The notes under the pieces: model-generated | Told to the model about the DNA's origin: nothing | Seen by the model: the letters and a program-made list of their open reading frames with translations, nothing else | Databases searched by the model: none | Translations under genes and position numbers: made by a program | From: Castanea sativa | Lineage: Eukaryota > Streptophyta > Magnoliopsida > Fagales > Fagaceae | Direction: 5' to 3' | Length of the DNA stretch: 64,000 bases | Assembly (NCBI RefSeq): GCF_040712315.1 | Contig: NC_134021.1 | Location: 22,718,501-22,782,500, forward strand | Part shown: in pieces, positions 54,373 through 64,000 of the stretch | Position numbering within the stretch: the stretch's first letter is position 1 | Layout: each line of letters starts with the position of its first letter

Positions 54373-55560
54373 GGGGTAAATTTCACTAACTACCCCTGAG
54401 GTTTGGGCAAATACCAAAGAGGTCCAGAAGTTTTCAAAACTAACCCTTTCAGTCTTTAAGGCCAAACGGACCTAACGCCGTTATTTAATTTTACTCTCTC
54501 TTTCACACTCATTCAAACCTTTCTTCTCTCATCCCTCTTTCTTCTCACCTTCTTTGAATCCTTGCATCCTTCTTTCTTCTCAATCTTTCTGACTGCTTTA
54601 ACTCTCTTGTCCCTTTCTTCTCTCTCGTGGCTGCGACGACGCTATGGTGTGGGTAAGCAGCGTTCATGGATTTCGGTGTGGAGCGATTTGGTTCTCGTGG
54701 TCTTTCGGCGGCGTCGTGCTGTGGGCTAGCAGTGGCTCATGGGTTTCGGTGCGGAAGCGGTGAAGTTTGTTTTTGGATTTTGGTTTGGGTTATTTGTGGG
54801 TCGGCGATGGAGGTTGTTTATGGATTTTGGTTTGGGTTATTTGTGGGTCAGCAGGGGAGGTGTGGGTTTTGATTTGGATTGGTTGTGGGTCAGTGATGGA
54901 GGTTTGTGATTTTAGTTTGGGTCGGCGGCTGAGGTGCGGATTTTGGTTTGGATCGGTTGTGGGTCAGCAGTGGAGGTTTGTGATTTTGGTTTAGGCCGGC
55001 GGCGGAGGTTTGTGTATTTTGGTTTGGATTGGTAAGGCGGGTTTGCTTTGGTTTTGAGCAAAGGTTTTATGGGTTTGCTGTGGTTTGAGCAAAGATTTTC
55101 TCTTTGCTAATGAAGATGCTGAGCTTAAGAGCCATTGTTAAGGGGTTTTGGTGATGGAGTGAGCAGTGTTTGTGAATTTGAGAAGATGTTTTGGGTTTTT
55201 GGTTAAGAGAGGTTTAATTTATTGGGTTTGGTTTTGGGATTAGGATTTTGAGTTGAGAGGCTGATTTTTTTTGTCACAGTTCTTGATGGATTTGTGATTT
55301 TTGTTGTATGTTTTCCGCTTTGATTGTTGGATTCATTCAAGCATTTTTCTTTCCCTGTTTGTTTACTGAGAAAGTTACAGGGGAGTTTCTATTTTTATTA
55401 GTTAAGAAAGAGAAGAGAGATAGATAGAGAAAGGGATGAGAGGAGAGGTTAACGGAGTTAGGTCCGTTTGGGCTTAAAGGATTGAAGGGGTTAGTTTTGA
55501 AAACTTCTGGACCTCTTTGGTATTTGTCCAAATCTCAGGGGTAGTTAGTGAAATTTACCC
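54373..55560. mobile_element. MULE with ~110-bp terminal inverted repeats
   Basis: The left end gggtaaatttcactaactac (54374) through ggcctaacgccgtta-like sequence is mirrored by the right end gtagttagtgaaatttaccc (to 55560) over roughly 110 bp. Flanks are runs of at least nine T (54363-54372, 55561-55569), consistent with a 9-bp duplication but not diagnostic. The interior has a CT-rich stretch (54495-54630), then G/T-rich sequence with imperfect repeats of ggattttggtttggg and gtgggtcagc. No transposase: a non-autonomous or Pack-MULE-type element. Confidence 0.8.
54770..55035. repeat. Imperfect G/T-rich repeats inside the MULE
   Basis: Four to five copies of a unit of about 50-65 bp: ggattttggtttggg...tgtgggtcagc(a/g)...ggaggtt. 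Confidence 0.7.
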
Positions 55561-55619
55561 TTTTTTTTTAGTTTAATAGTCCAATTTTATAACCAAAAAA
55601 AAAAAAAAAAGTCTATATC

Positions 55620-55890
55620 TTTATTTTTTATATATAATTTTTATTTTGAAAATATAATCTATAACTAGATAAAGCAATTTGAAAATTAACAGGAAAGTAA
55701 CTTTATCTTTTAAGCAATATTTTAGTAGGAGTTAGAGTTGTATTTTTACCGAATTGTCCTTTAGTTTTTTCTCTACTTAAATATAGGGATGTAAGGGTAT
55801 TTTTAAACCAAAAAAATAATATCCCAAACAGGGAAAACTTCTTAAATAGTAGTAGTAGTAGTAGTGTGTGTGTGTGTGTGCGTGTGTGTA
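55620..55890 (-). mobile_element. Helitron 5'-end fragment with expanded microsatellites
   Basis: Parallels 3661-3877 (gtaagggtattttt, cccaaacagggaaaac, cttaaatagtag). At the terminus a (TAG)n run (55848-55865) and a (GT)n run (55866-55888) replace the TCTATACTAC start seen on the minus strand of the other copy. Confidence 0.55.
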
Positions 55891-55891
55891 T

Positions 55892-56376
55892 TGATGATGC
55901 GAAAATCGTCAATAGTGTAGGTTTGTCTAGATGGAGTTGGGCCCTCGTCACTGTACCTGCAAACGTAGTGCAAAAGCTTCCCTCAAATGGTCATCGGTGT
56001 GGTGTCTGCCACAACGCCTCCGATGATTAAGTCAGTGTACAGAAGCTTTTGAGGAAGTAAGAAAACTTAAAATATCAAAGTTACGTATGCTAGTGTATTT
56101 TGGGTTTGTGTATCTGTACTTGGTTTGGTTTTGATGGGCTCATATATATAGTTTCGTAGTTTCTAGCCGTTGGGCCTTAATTGTGGCTTTCATAACACCT
56201 CTAGGCTTATCAATGTGGGCTTTTATGATCTCCCAATGATCTAACAACTAATTGGTAATTGTCTGGGGCACTAAAACTCCTTATTAATGACTTGCCTCCT
56301 TTCATCCATGATGTGGCAAGATGGATGAAGGCGTTTGGTGAGGTCGTCTAGACAAGAGGGTTCGTTGGTCCCATCA
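55892..56376 (-). repeat. LTR of a further Tat-like element
   Basis: Plus-strand limits TGatgatgcg ... ggtcccatCA resemble the ends of the element 2 LTR (TGatgatg...cccatCA). Immediately inside, the plus strand reads gctacccccctagg, a polypurine tract on the minus strand, so this is a 3' LTR of a minus-strand element. The rest is lost or lies beyond element 3. Confidence 0.65.
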
Positions 56377-57134
56377 GCTACCCCCCTAGGCTCTGTTGTC
56401 GTCATTGCATTTCCTGACAACCACCAGGATGTGAAAGTTCTTTTGCCCAAACATGACTCTTGGGGTTTCGTTCCGCATTTGATGTGAAGTGGCGACGCAT
56501 TAATGTGTTGTGACTGCGCTATACACATCGTGGCCATGTGGTGCGTTATGGTTGGCGGAGTTAATGCTCCACTTGTGTGACTCTTTGGGTTTCCTGCTAG
56601 TTTTCAGTTTTTTTTGTGTTTTTAAAAAAAAAAAAAAAAAAAAAAAACTCCCTTCCTTTCTCTTTCTACTTCACTTTTCATCTCTCTGACGCCATTTCCG
56701 TTCTGCCATCTTCTTCTCCAAGCTACTTCCCTTGCAATTGCTTGCATTTTGTTCTTTTTTGGGGTTGTGTTTCTGAGGTACGTCTTCTTCCTTTTCCTTC
56801 TATTTTTCTTGTCATAGCATTTTTGCAAAGGATTCTGATTTCCCCTTTCTTTTCTTGATTTCCCCTTTCTTTTTCTTTTTTTTTGGGTCTTCTTAGGATT
56901 TTGCCCCTTTCCTTCTGCTTTTTGAGCTCCATGCTTAGTAGCTCTAAGGTTAGGACACTTTGTCCTTCTGTTTCATTCCTTTTTGCGCATTTAGGGGCTT
57001 CTCTGAGAATCTCTCGCAATTTCTCTCCTTTGGTTGTGGGTTTTGTGTGTGAGGGTAATAGTTTGGGCATGGCGTTGGCTATTCTGGTCCCCTTGCTTCG
57101 TCAATCCGTTGACTGGTTTGAAAGATTTGGTAGG
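56377..57134. other. Internal remnant of the Tat-like element at 55892
   Basis: By position it corresponds to the promoter/leader zone of the opposite-strand gene in the other Tat elements. It has a poly-A run (56624-56646), then C/T-rich leader-like sequence (56650-56730) and further pyrimidine-rich sequence with gaggtacg (56775-56782), a possible splice donor. No conserved coding block; cut at about 57134 by the next LTR. Confidence 0.4.
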
Positions 57135-57887
57135 TGATGACACAAGCGATCCAGCACGTGTAAGCAATGACACAAGCAGCCCTGCACGTGTAAGCAATGA
57201 CACAAGCAATCCAGCATGTGTAAGCGATGACATAAGCGGACCAATCAGGTTGTGATAAATGTCACCAATCAGACTCCGCCACGTGTCGCTCACCCACCCC
57301 TAAACTCCTATAAATAGAAGTCTTCCTAAGACATTTGAGAGGACAGAGAGAAGGAAGAAGATATCTTGAGTTCAGAAATCCAGAAGCTCTGCCGGAATCA
57401 AACCCCAAAGCCTCCATGAAATTCAAGAACTTCAACCTCGAATACAGACAACATTCGAAGCCAAATCATCCAAACTACTCGTCCAGGTCTCAAAGGTCAC
57501 TAGAATCAAGCTCAAATCAACGAAGCTCTACGGAATCAAGCCTCTAAAGCACCGAAGAATTTTCACCACAAACCTTCAAACACGAAAAACACACGAAGAA
57601 CACGAAGAACAAAGAATTTCTAACAAGCTCATAGCTAGGGATTCATTGTAATTCCATTTCAAAGATCTTCGATCCATTCCTCAGCCAAATTGAAGGATAT
57701 CTTGTGTTCAAATCAAAATCACATTACCACAATTCCAATCAATAAATCTTTCAAGGAGATCGAATCAGAGGATCACTCTTTTGTAATTACAGAGAATTGT
57801 ACCACATATTCATCAATACAAATTCGCATTTGTGAAACTATTTTTACTTGTTTGATTTATTTCGAACTAAGAATTTAGTCGTCTACA
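57135..57887 (+). repeat. 5' LTR of Tat element 3
   Basis: Ends gtcgtctaCA at 57887, five bases before the primer-binding site. The start TGatgaca at 57135 is inferred from the TG and from the onset of the tandem repeats; it cannot be confirmed without the 3' LTR. TATA box tataaatag at 57309-57317. Confidence 0.75.
57136..57240 (+). promoter_or_regulatory. 30-bp U3 repeats with G-boxes
   Basis: About 3.5 copies of atgacacaagc...ccagcacgtgtaagc. CACGTG occurs at 57155-57160 and 57185-57190, decayed to CATGTG at 57215-57220. A further CACGTG with the context ccacgtgtc is at 57280-57285, all upstream of the TATA box at 57309. Confidence 0.8.
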
Positions 57888-57892
57888 AATTC

Positions 57893-57910
57893 TGGCACGC
57901 CCAGTGGGAC
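57893..57910 (+). promoter_or_regulatory. Primer-binding site, Tat element 3
   Basis: tggcacgcccagtgggac; begins with TGG. Differs from the site used by elements 1 and 2; tRNA not identified. Confidence 0.8.
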
Positions 57911-58002
57911 ATCTCTGCCTCTCATCTCTTTCTCCTTCAAAAGAAAAGAAATTCGATTTACTGCTAGCTTTGATGGCTTCTAACAAGAATGCTTAAAAAT
58001 CG

Positions 58003-60018
58003 ATGATGGATGCTTCTGTTGCGGATGATTATGTCGGCCCAATCACTTGTAGTCAATCCAAAGCTCTTGATCAACCGCAACCCCAATCAACCAAAGAAAG
58101 CAAGCTTCATAATATCATCTCTCTAGACTTTCTTGCAAAAAGGAAAGCTACCGCTAAGGATTCATCTGTCTCAAAGGATTTTGAGATCAATGATGAATCA
58201 TCACCAACAAAGAATTTTTCTATCAACTCTTCACCCGTGATGAGAAGCCTAAGGAACAAAATGCCTTTGACTCATCCTGTCTCATCGTTTTCTCCATCAT
58301 ATCTAGAGGTCATGCCAGTAATGATGACCAACACCTCTACTATGGAAGAAAAGATGGCTGAAATGGAACAAAGGGTCACCCTTCTCACAAAAGCACTTGA
58401 AGATAAGGATGTCCAAATTGCAACCCTGATGAACAAACTGGAAGTCCAAGATTCAGGTGAATCAAATCTTGACCTTGAGCACCCTCCTGGCTTTACCTTG
58501 AAGGGAGAAAACACTAGGGGTGATAAGGGAAAAGGAGGTGAAGGCACTTCTCAACAAGGACATTCCACCTCAATGGCCTCGATATCTGTCCAACAACTGC
58601 AGGACATGATAACGAACACCATACGAGCACAATATGGAGGTTCTTCTACACATTCTCTCATATATTCAAAACCTTATACGAAGCGCATTGACAATATGAG
58701 AATGCCAAATAGGTATCAACCCCCCAAGTTCTTGCAATTCGATGGCAAGTGAAACCCTAAGCAACACGTTGCTCACTTTGTAGAAACCTGTGAGAATGTA
58801 GGGACTCAAGGAGGCCTCTTTGTAAAGCAGTTTGTTCGTTCACTGAAAGGGAATGCCTTTGATTGGTATACAGACTTGGAACCTGAGTCAATTGATAGTT
58901 GGGATCAGTTGGAAATGGAGTTCCTTAACCGGTTTTACAGTACGTGCCGCACGGTAAGCATGATGGAGCTTACCAATACTAAGCAGTGGAAAGACGAACC
59001 CGTTGTTAACTACATCAATCGGTGGCGTTCTTTGAGTTTAGATTGTAAGGATAGACTGTCTGAAATATTTGCTGTAGAAATATGCATCCAAGGCATGCAT
59101 TGGGGACTTCTGTACATCCTATAAGGGGTAAAGCCCCGAACATTCGAAGAATTGGCAACTCGTGCGCATGACATGGAATTGAGTATCTCTTGCCATGAAA
59201 ATATGAAACCTCCCGTACTTGAAGAAAAGAAAGAAAGGCGAGAAATAAGGAAAAATGACAGGAATACGAAAAGTAATGTCAAACACTCCATGAATGTCAA
59301 CCCTGCCCCAGTCAAAATCTCAACGGCAAATGTAAAGGCTAACGAGAAGAGGCCTAAGGGAGGCCAACGATGTGAGACGCGTCGCTCATCACTCAAGGAA
59401 TGGGAACAAAAGGTATATCCTTTCCTTGACGCTGATATACTCGAAATGCTAGAACAACTGCTCAACTTGAAATTAATTGAATTGCCAGAATGCAAACGAC
59501 CGGAAGAAGTAGGAAATGTTGATGACCCGAACTATTGTAAGTATCATCGCATCATAAGTTATCTGATCCAAAAATGCTTTGTTCTTAAAGAACTCATCAT
59601 GAAGCTAGCCAAGGAAAGGAAAATCGACTTAGATGTTAATGATGTTGCTCAGTCAAACCTTGTAACATTTGCTTACAGGTCGCCTAGTTGCAAGTCTCCA
59701 ACTACTAAGCAGAGGGCGAATACCACGTTCATCCGATTTGGTTCTTTGGAACCTGTTCAAGTTCAGCTCTCACAAAAAGCATCTGATTATAACTCAAATG
59801 ATGATAAAAAGTCAACAATGGATGAGGAAGAGGGTTGGACGTTGGTTACTTGTAAGAGATGGAAGAAGAGACGAGTATTCCCTCTTCATTTAATCACCCA
59901 AGAGTCCAGAAGAGTACAAAACCAAATTCAGCCGCAGTCAAGAAGAAAGAATGATAAAAGGAAAGAAAGACTAAGAACGGAAATGTGTGATGATTCGGCA
60001 CAAACCCAAAAATTTTGA
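58003..60018 (+). pseudogene. Gag region, Tat element 3
   Basis: Three pieces in one frame. Piece 1 (58003-58752) has a coiled-coil segment (MEEKMAEMEQRVTLLTKALE) and ends at FDGK-TGA. Piece 2 holds the gag core KQHVAHFVETC, GNAFDWYTDLEPESIDSWDQ and EFLNRFYSTCRTVSM, ending with TAA at 59122-59124. Piece 3 starts in KPRTFEELATRAHDMELSI and runs to TGA 60016-60018 through a Lys/Arg-rich region with EEGWTLVTCKRWKKRR. The TAA could be a C-to-T change of CAA. No CCHC knuckle was seen. Confidence 0.85.
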
Positions 60019-60184
60019 AGTCTTGTCACATTGGAAGAATTTTTCCCCATAAAATTCTTTCAAAACAAGTCAGCGGAGGCTGTTCACACGGTCTCTTGTT
60101 GTGAAGTTGATGAAAAACAAAAAGGTGTTGACCATGGTAGTTCAAATGAGACTTTGTTGTCTTTAGAACAACTCAAATCTCAAG

Positions 60185-61897
60185 TTGATTAAAGTTGAAC
60201 CCTCGCAATCCTCCACCTCACCGAAAGAAGGGATCATCCAAGCTCTTGAAGAGCCAGAGATTTACACTCCTTGTACCAATACACTTCAACAAACACAGGA
60301 ATGTTGCGCGTGCTCTCCAGACTTGACTTTCACTGACGAGGATCTATTGTTAGGCCCTAAGCCTCATAATCGTCCACTTTATGTCTCTGGTTATGCTCGT
60401 GAACAAAAGATTGATCGTATTCTCATTGATGGAGGTTCAGCTATTAATATACTACCAAAAATGACAATGAGACGACTTGGTCTTGCTATGGAGGAATTAT
60501 CACACAGTCGCTTGGTCATACAAGGTTTTAACCAAGGAAGACAACGCGCCATCGGCATGATACACTTGGAGTTAATTATTGGAGAATTGACAAGCAACGT
60601 TTTGTTCCATGTCATTGATGCCAAGACAACCTACAACATGTTGTTAGGACGTCCATGGATCCATGGGAACGGAATAGTGCCGTCAACTTTGCACCAATGT
60701 TTCAAGTATCTTCAAGGTGGAATAAAGAAAGTCGATGCCGACTTGAAGCCTTTTTCTGAAACTGAAGCTCACTTTGCTGACGCAAAGTTTTATGTAGAAG
60801 ATGATATCCCTAATGAAGTTCTCCCAGTTGAAGTCTCGGCCATGAAAAGTAAGCAGGGTGAAAAGAAGCATGTTAAAGTCATCACTAGAAAGGATATTCC
60901 TTCCCCAAAGGAAGATCTAGGATATGAGAATAACCAGTCTAGTGAATCTACTAGCAATTCAGAGAAAGCGGATGAAAGTTCTACGCCTTCCAATAACCCT
61001 CCATTCCTCCGTTATGTACCATTGTCACGCCGCAAGAACGGACAATCACCATTCACGGAATGCCTTCAATCTACAATGGACATGCGAAGACCTCCTACAA
61101 AGCTCACGATGAAGGATGTAGCCATATTGAAAGAAAATCATGTAATGCCTTTAACTTCATCCACAAATCCTTTGCCCTTAAAGCCACTAAATGGATTCGT
61201 GAGGTCTTCACAAAGTCTGATAGAGCATGGTATTCTGCCAAGTAAACGGACGAAAGAATGGTTTGACCCAAAGGCATATAGGCTATTAGCCAAAGCAGGC
61301 TATGATTTCTTAAAACAAAGCGGCCTAGGGAAACTAATTCCAGAAGCCATCGGAGAAAAGATGCACGGCCTTAGTAAAACGCAAGGGAAAATGCGACTTG
61401 AAGGGCATGAAATTCCTATCCCAAAGACCGGAATAGGTTATACTCCAGAATCACCGGCTCAAATATGGATCAATAAAAAATGCTTCAAGTTCCCAATACA
61501 AAATAGTAGAGGTTGATGAAAGTTCGAATCAAAGAAAAGATCACTCTTCATCACACATCTCAGTATTCGATCGCATTAAGGCTTCATCGTCACGAATTAA
61601 AGTGTTCGACAGGTTGAATACGGCTTGTTTAACGCAAAGTCGGGAACTTTTGCGTGTGGATCAGTCTTTAATCGATTAGGGGCAAAAAAAAGGCCCATTG
61701 ATACTTGCTCTCAAAGCTCAATAAACTTTGAGGACCAAAAGGAGGAGAAAGCTAATAATGAGATACGTAGTAGTATTCCTTCACGCATGAAGCGTAACTT
61801 TATCTTGGATATCAACACTGAAGGAGCTCTCAAAGTCAAAAGGCGAATGATTGTACACACAAGTCAGTCACTCGTCCACAATGAGCAAATTGAATAA
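60185..61897 (+). pseudogene. Protease and G-patch-like tail, Tat element 3
   Basis: Protease: RPLYVSGYAREQ, then the catalytic IDRILIDGGSAINILPKM, and AKTTYNMLLGRPWIHGNGIV. About 200 residues later comes SGLGKL...KMHGLSKTQGKMRLEG and KTGIGYTPESPAQIW, a tail seen in Ogre/Tat polyproteins. Two consecutive stops (61514-61519) end the first frame; the following block with ISVFDRI and IKVFDRL reads in a shifted frame and SVFNRLG returns at about 61670. Gag lies in a different frame (break near 60185). Confidence 0.88.
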
Positions 61898-61987
61898 GTA
61901 TCATCCTCGTTTCGTATTACAGTAGAAGAAGATACACTGTCAGATGATGAAGCCACAAAGAATGAGGTCGATGAAGCTCCCCTAGCC

Positions 61988-64000
61988 TTGGAAGATGGAG
62001 TACAGGCTACAGTTGATGAACTTAAAGAGATCAATTTAGGAACTACTGAAGAACCTCGACCAACTTTCATCAGTGCCCTTCTCACTCCTGCAGAAGAAGA
62101 AGGATACCTCCAGCTCCTGGTAGAATATAAAGATGTGTTTGCTTGGACTTACAAAGAAATGTCTGGGCTCAATCCAAGTATTGCTTTACACCATTTGGCA
62201 GTAAAGAAAGGCGTGCACCCAGTAAAACAAGCTCAAAGACGCTTTCGGCCAGAGCTTATCCCTCAAATAGAAACTGAGGTCAATAAGCTAATTGAGGCAG
62301 GCTTCATCCATGAAGTACAGTATCCAGAGTGGATCGCTAATATCGTCCCTGTCAAAAAGAAGAATGGAAAAATCCGAGTGTGCGTTGACTTCCGTGATCT
62401 GAACAATGCATGCCCCGAGGATGATTTTCCGTTGCCTATCACTAAGATCATGGTTGACGCCACTACTGGTCATGAAGCCTTATCTTTCATGGATGGCTCT
62501 TCTGGTTACAACCAAATTCGAATGAATCCTAAGGATGAAGAGTTCACAGCTTTTCATACCCCTAAAGGTATTTACTGTTACAAAGTAATGCCTTTTGGAT
62601 TAAAGAACGCTGGTGCTACTTATCAACGAGCCATGCAAAAGATCTTTGATAATGTACTTCATAAGTACGTGGAGTGTTATGTCGATGATCTGGCGGTTAA
62701 AACAAAAAGGAAGGAAGACCATTTGGTAGATTTGCAATCCGTGTTCAACCGCTTAAGAAAGTATCAGCTTAAAATGAACCCTCGCAAATGCGTTTTTGGC
62801 GTAACATCCGGGAAATTTCTTGGTTTCATTGTGAGGCACCGCGGTATTGAAATTGACCAGTCCAAAATTGAAGCTATCCAGAAAATGCTAGAGCCCAAGA
62901 ACCTGCGAGAACTTAGAGGCTTGCAAGGAAAACTAGCTTACATACGACGATTTATTTCAAACTTGGCAGGTCGATGTCAACCTTTCAATAGATTAATGAA
63001 GAAGGATGCACACTTTAAATGGGATGAGGCTTGTAGCAATGCTTTTGAGCGCATCAAAAGATACTTGCTTAATCCTCCAGTTTTAGGTGCTTCTATCCTT
63101 GGAAAGCCTTTGGTGTTGTACATCACGGCACAAGAAAGGTCTCTAGGTGCTCCTATGGCACAGGAAAATAAAGAAGGGAAAGAAAGAGCCCTTTATTATT
63201 TAAGTCGGACTCTCAATGGAGCTGAATTAAATTATTCTCCTGTTGAAAAGATGTGCCTCGCTCTTTTCTTTGCCATAGACAAACTGGAGCACTACATGCA
63301 AGCACATACGGTCCGTTTGATAGCAAAGGTGGACCCTATTAAATATGTCCTCTCCAGGCCAGTGGTTTCAGGTCGCATAGCTCGATGGGCAGTCTTGCTG
63401 CAACAATACGACCTTGCATATGTTCCGCAAAAAGCTATCAAAGGACAAGTATTGGTAGATTTCTTAGCTGATCACCCAGTTCCATCTGATTGGGAGTTCT
63501 CTGATGATTTCCCAGACGAAGATGTGTTTTACATTGAAGTAATGCCACCATGGATGATGTTTTTCGATGGGGTTGTGCGTCAAGAAGGAGCGGGGGCAGG
63601 TATAGTGTTTGTTTCTCCACAACGACAAATACTTCTATATTCGTTCTCATTAAGCGAACTTTGCTCTAACAATGTAGCCGAATATCAAGCATTAATCATT
63701 GGCCTACAAATGGCCATTGAAATCAGCATATCGCAACTCGAGATCTTTGGGGATTCCAAATTAATTATCAACCAAATCTTGGAGTAGTATGATGTCAAGA
63801 AAGAGGACCTTGTCCCTTATTGCAAATATGCGAAGAAGTTGCTCGCAAATTTTGAGGCAATTACATTGAAGCATATACCGAGGAAGGAGAATAGACAGGC
63901 TGATGCTTTAGCTAATTTGGCTACCACCTTAGCATTATCCCAAGAAGAGACAGCCAAAGTTGCTGTTTCCCAAAGGTGGGTGGTGCCTTTCGTGGTTGAA
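61988..64000 (+). pseudogene. RT, RNase H and archaeal-type RNase H, Tat element 3
   Basis: A 599-codon open stretch. RT: DVFAWTYKEMSGLNPSIALH linker, RVCVDFRDLNNACPEDDFPL, SFMDGSSGYNQIRM, VMPFGLKNAGATYQ and an intact catalytic YVDD (residues 231-234). RNase H runs from VLYITAQERSLGAPMAQ through YSPVEKMCLALFFAIDKL. The second RNase H has MMFFDG (Asp 527), NNVAEYQALIIGLQ (Glu) and EIFGDSKLIINQ (Asp). A TAG at 63785-63787 interrupts it; the frame then continues with the last Asp motif NRQADALANLA to the window end. The longest surviving pol frame in the window. Confidence 0.93.

Larger units (their letters stand above)
57135..64000 (+). mobile_element. Tat element 3 (plus strand), cut by window end
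   Basis: 5' LTR 57135-57887, primer-binding site, gag, protease with G-patch-like tail, RT, RNase H and archaeal-type RNase H are visible. Integrase, any opposite-strand gene and the 3' LTR lie beyond 64000. Protein sequence differs clearly from elements 1 and 2, closer to the Ogre-like branch of Tat by its GIGYTPESPAQI tail (inference). Several stops and shifts show it is inactive. Confidence 0.9.

Noticed and set aside
54666..54994. Overlapping Gly/Trp-rich frames that might be a small secreted protein
   Set aside because: Frames follow an imperfect nucleotide repeat in a MULE; no codon bias or conserved ends.
56622..56828. Lys/Arg-rich minus-strand frame ending in poly-Phe
   Set aside because: Produced by a poly-A/T run and pyrimidine-rich leader.

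Overview
The window is plant nuclear DNA, most likely from a woody eudicot (species not determinable by eye). It is AT-rich and intron-bearing, and nearly all of it is transposable elements. No prokaryotic gene layout, CRISPR array, rRNA or intact tRNA gene was seen. Only two pieces look host-derived: a single exon of a vacuolar H+-pyrophosphatase gene (979-1302, frameshifted) and one apparently intact single-exon gene for a small Ser-rich/Cys-rich protein (49925-50470, minus strand).

Layout. 1-8.1 kb: the 3' part of a Copia-type LTR, the V-PPase relic, a solo LTR (1760-3659) split by a PIF/Harbinger-like element, Helitron-like units, a second solo LTR (4183-5021, perfect duplication GTATA), MITEs and a 112-bp palindrome. 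8.1-18.6 kb: a MULE-like element (9-bp duplication TTATTTTAA) holds a full-length Ty3/gypsy Tat-lineage element, 8277-18443, minus strand, duplication TATAT. 18.6-22.4 kb: MITEs, at least four head-to-tail Helitron-like units and a hAT-like element. 22.4-26.2 kb: an unassigned AT-rich block with three kinds of tandem repeat and a TATA/pyrimidine leader. 26.2-48.8 kb: a duplicated segment whose second copy (27400-27741 and 48457-48796) is split by more than 20 kb of nested insertions: a hAT element, Helitrons, a truncated LTR, and a pol-less Copia-like element (31441-48456, minus). The Copia-like element is itself interrupted by a second Tat element (33854-43521, duplication AACAT). 48.8-57.1 kb: the host gene, MITEs, LTR fragments and a MULE with long inverted repeats. 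57.1-64 kb: the 5' two-thirds of a third Tat element on the plus strand, cut by the window end.

How parts work together. The Tat elements show gag, protease, RT, RNase H and a second (archaeal-type) RNase H; integrase is seen in elements 1 and 2, while the third is cut before it. Elements 1 and 2 also carry, between pol and the 3' LTR, an extra gene on the opposite strand with its own TATA box and visible splice sites. All gag-pol reading frames are broken by stops, frameshifts or catalytic substitutions, so these are relics. The pol-less Copia-like element carries a gag with two zinc knuckles and a separate PF20167-type 'putative plant transposon protein' reading frame. Recurrent CpG-rich hairpins (TTCGCGAG...CTCGCGAA) occur in its LTRs and in an internal leader. 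I saw no defence system or biosynthetic cluster; the most unusual material is in the architecture of these elements.
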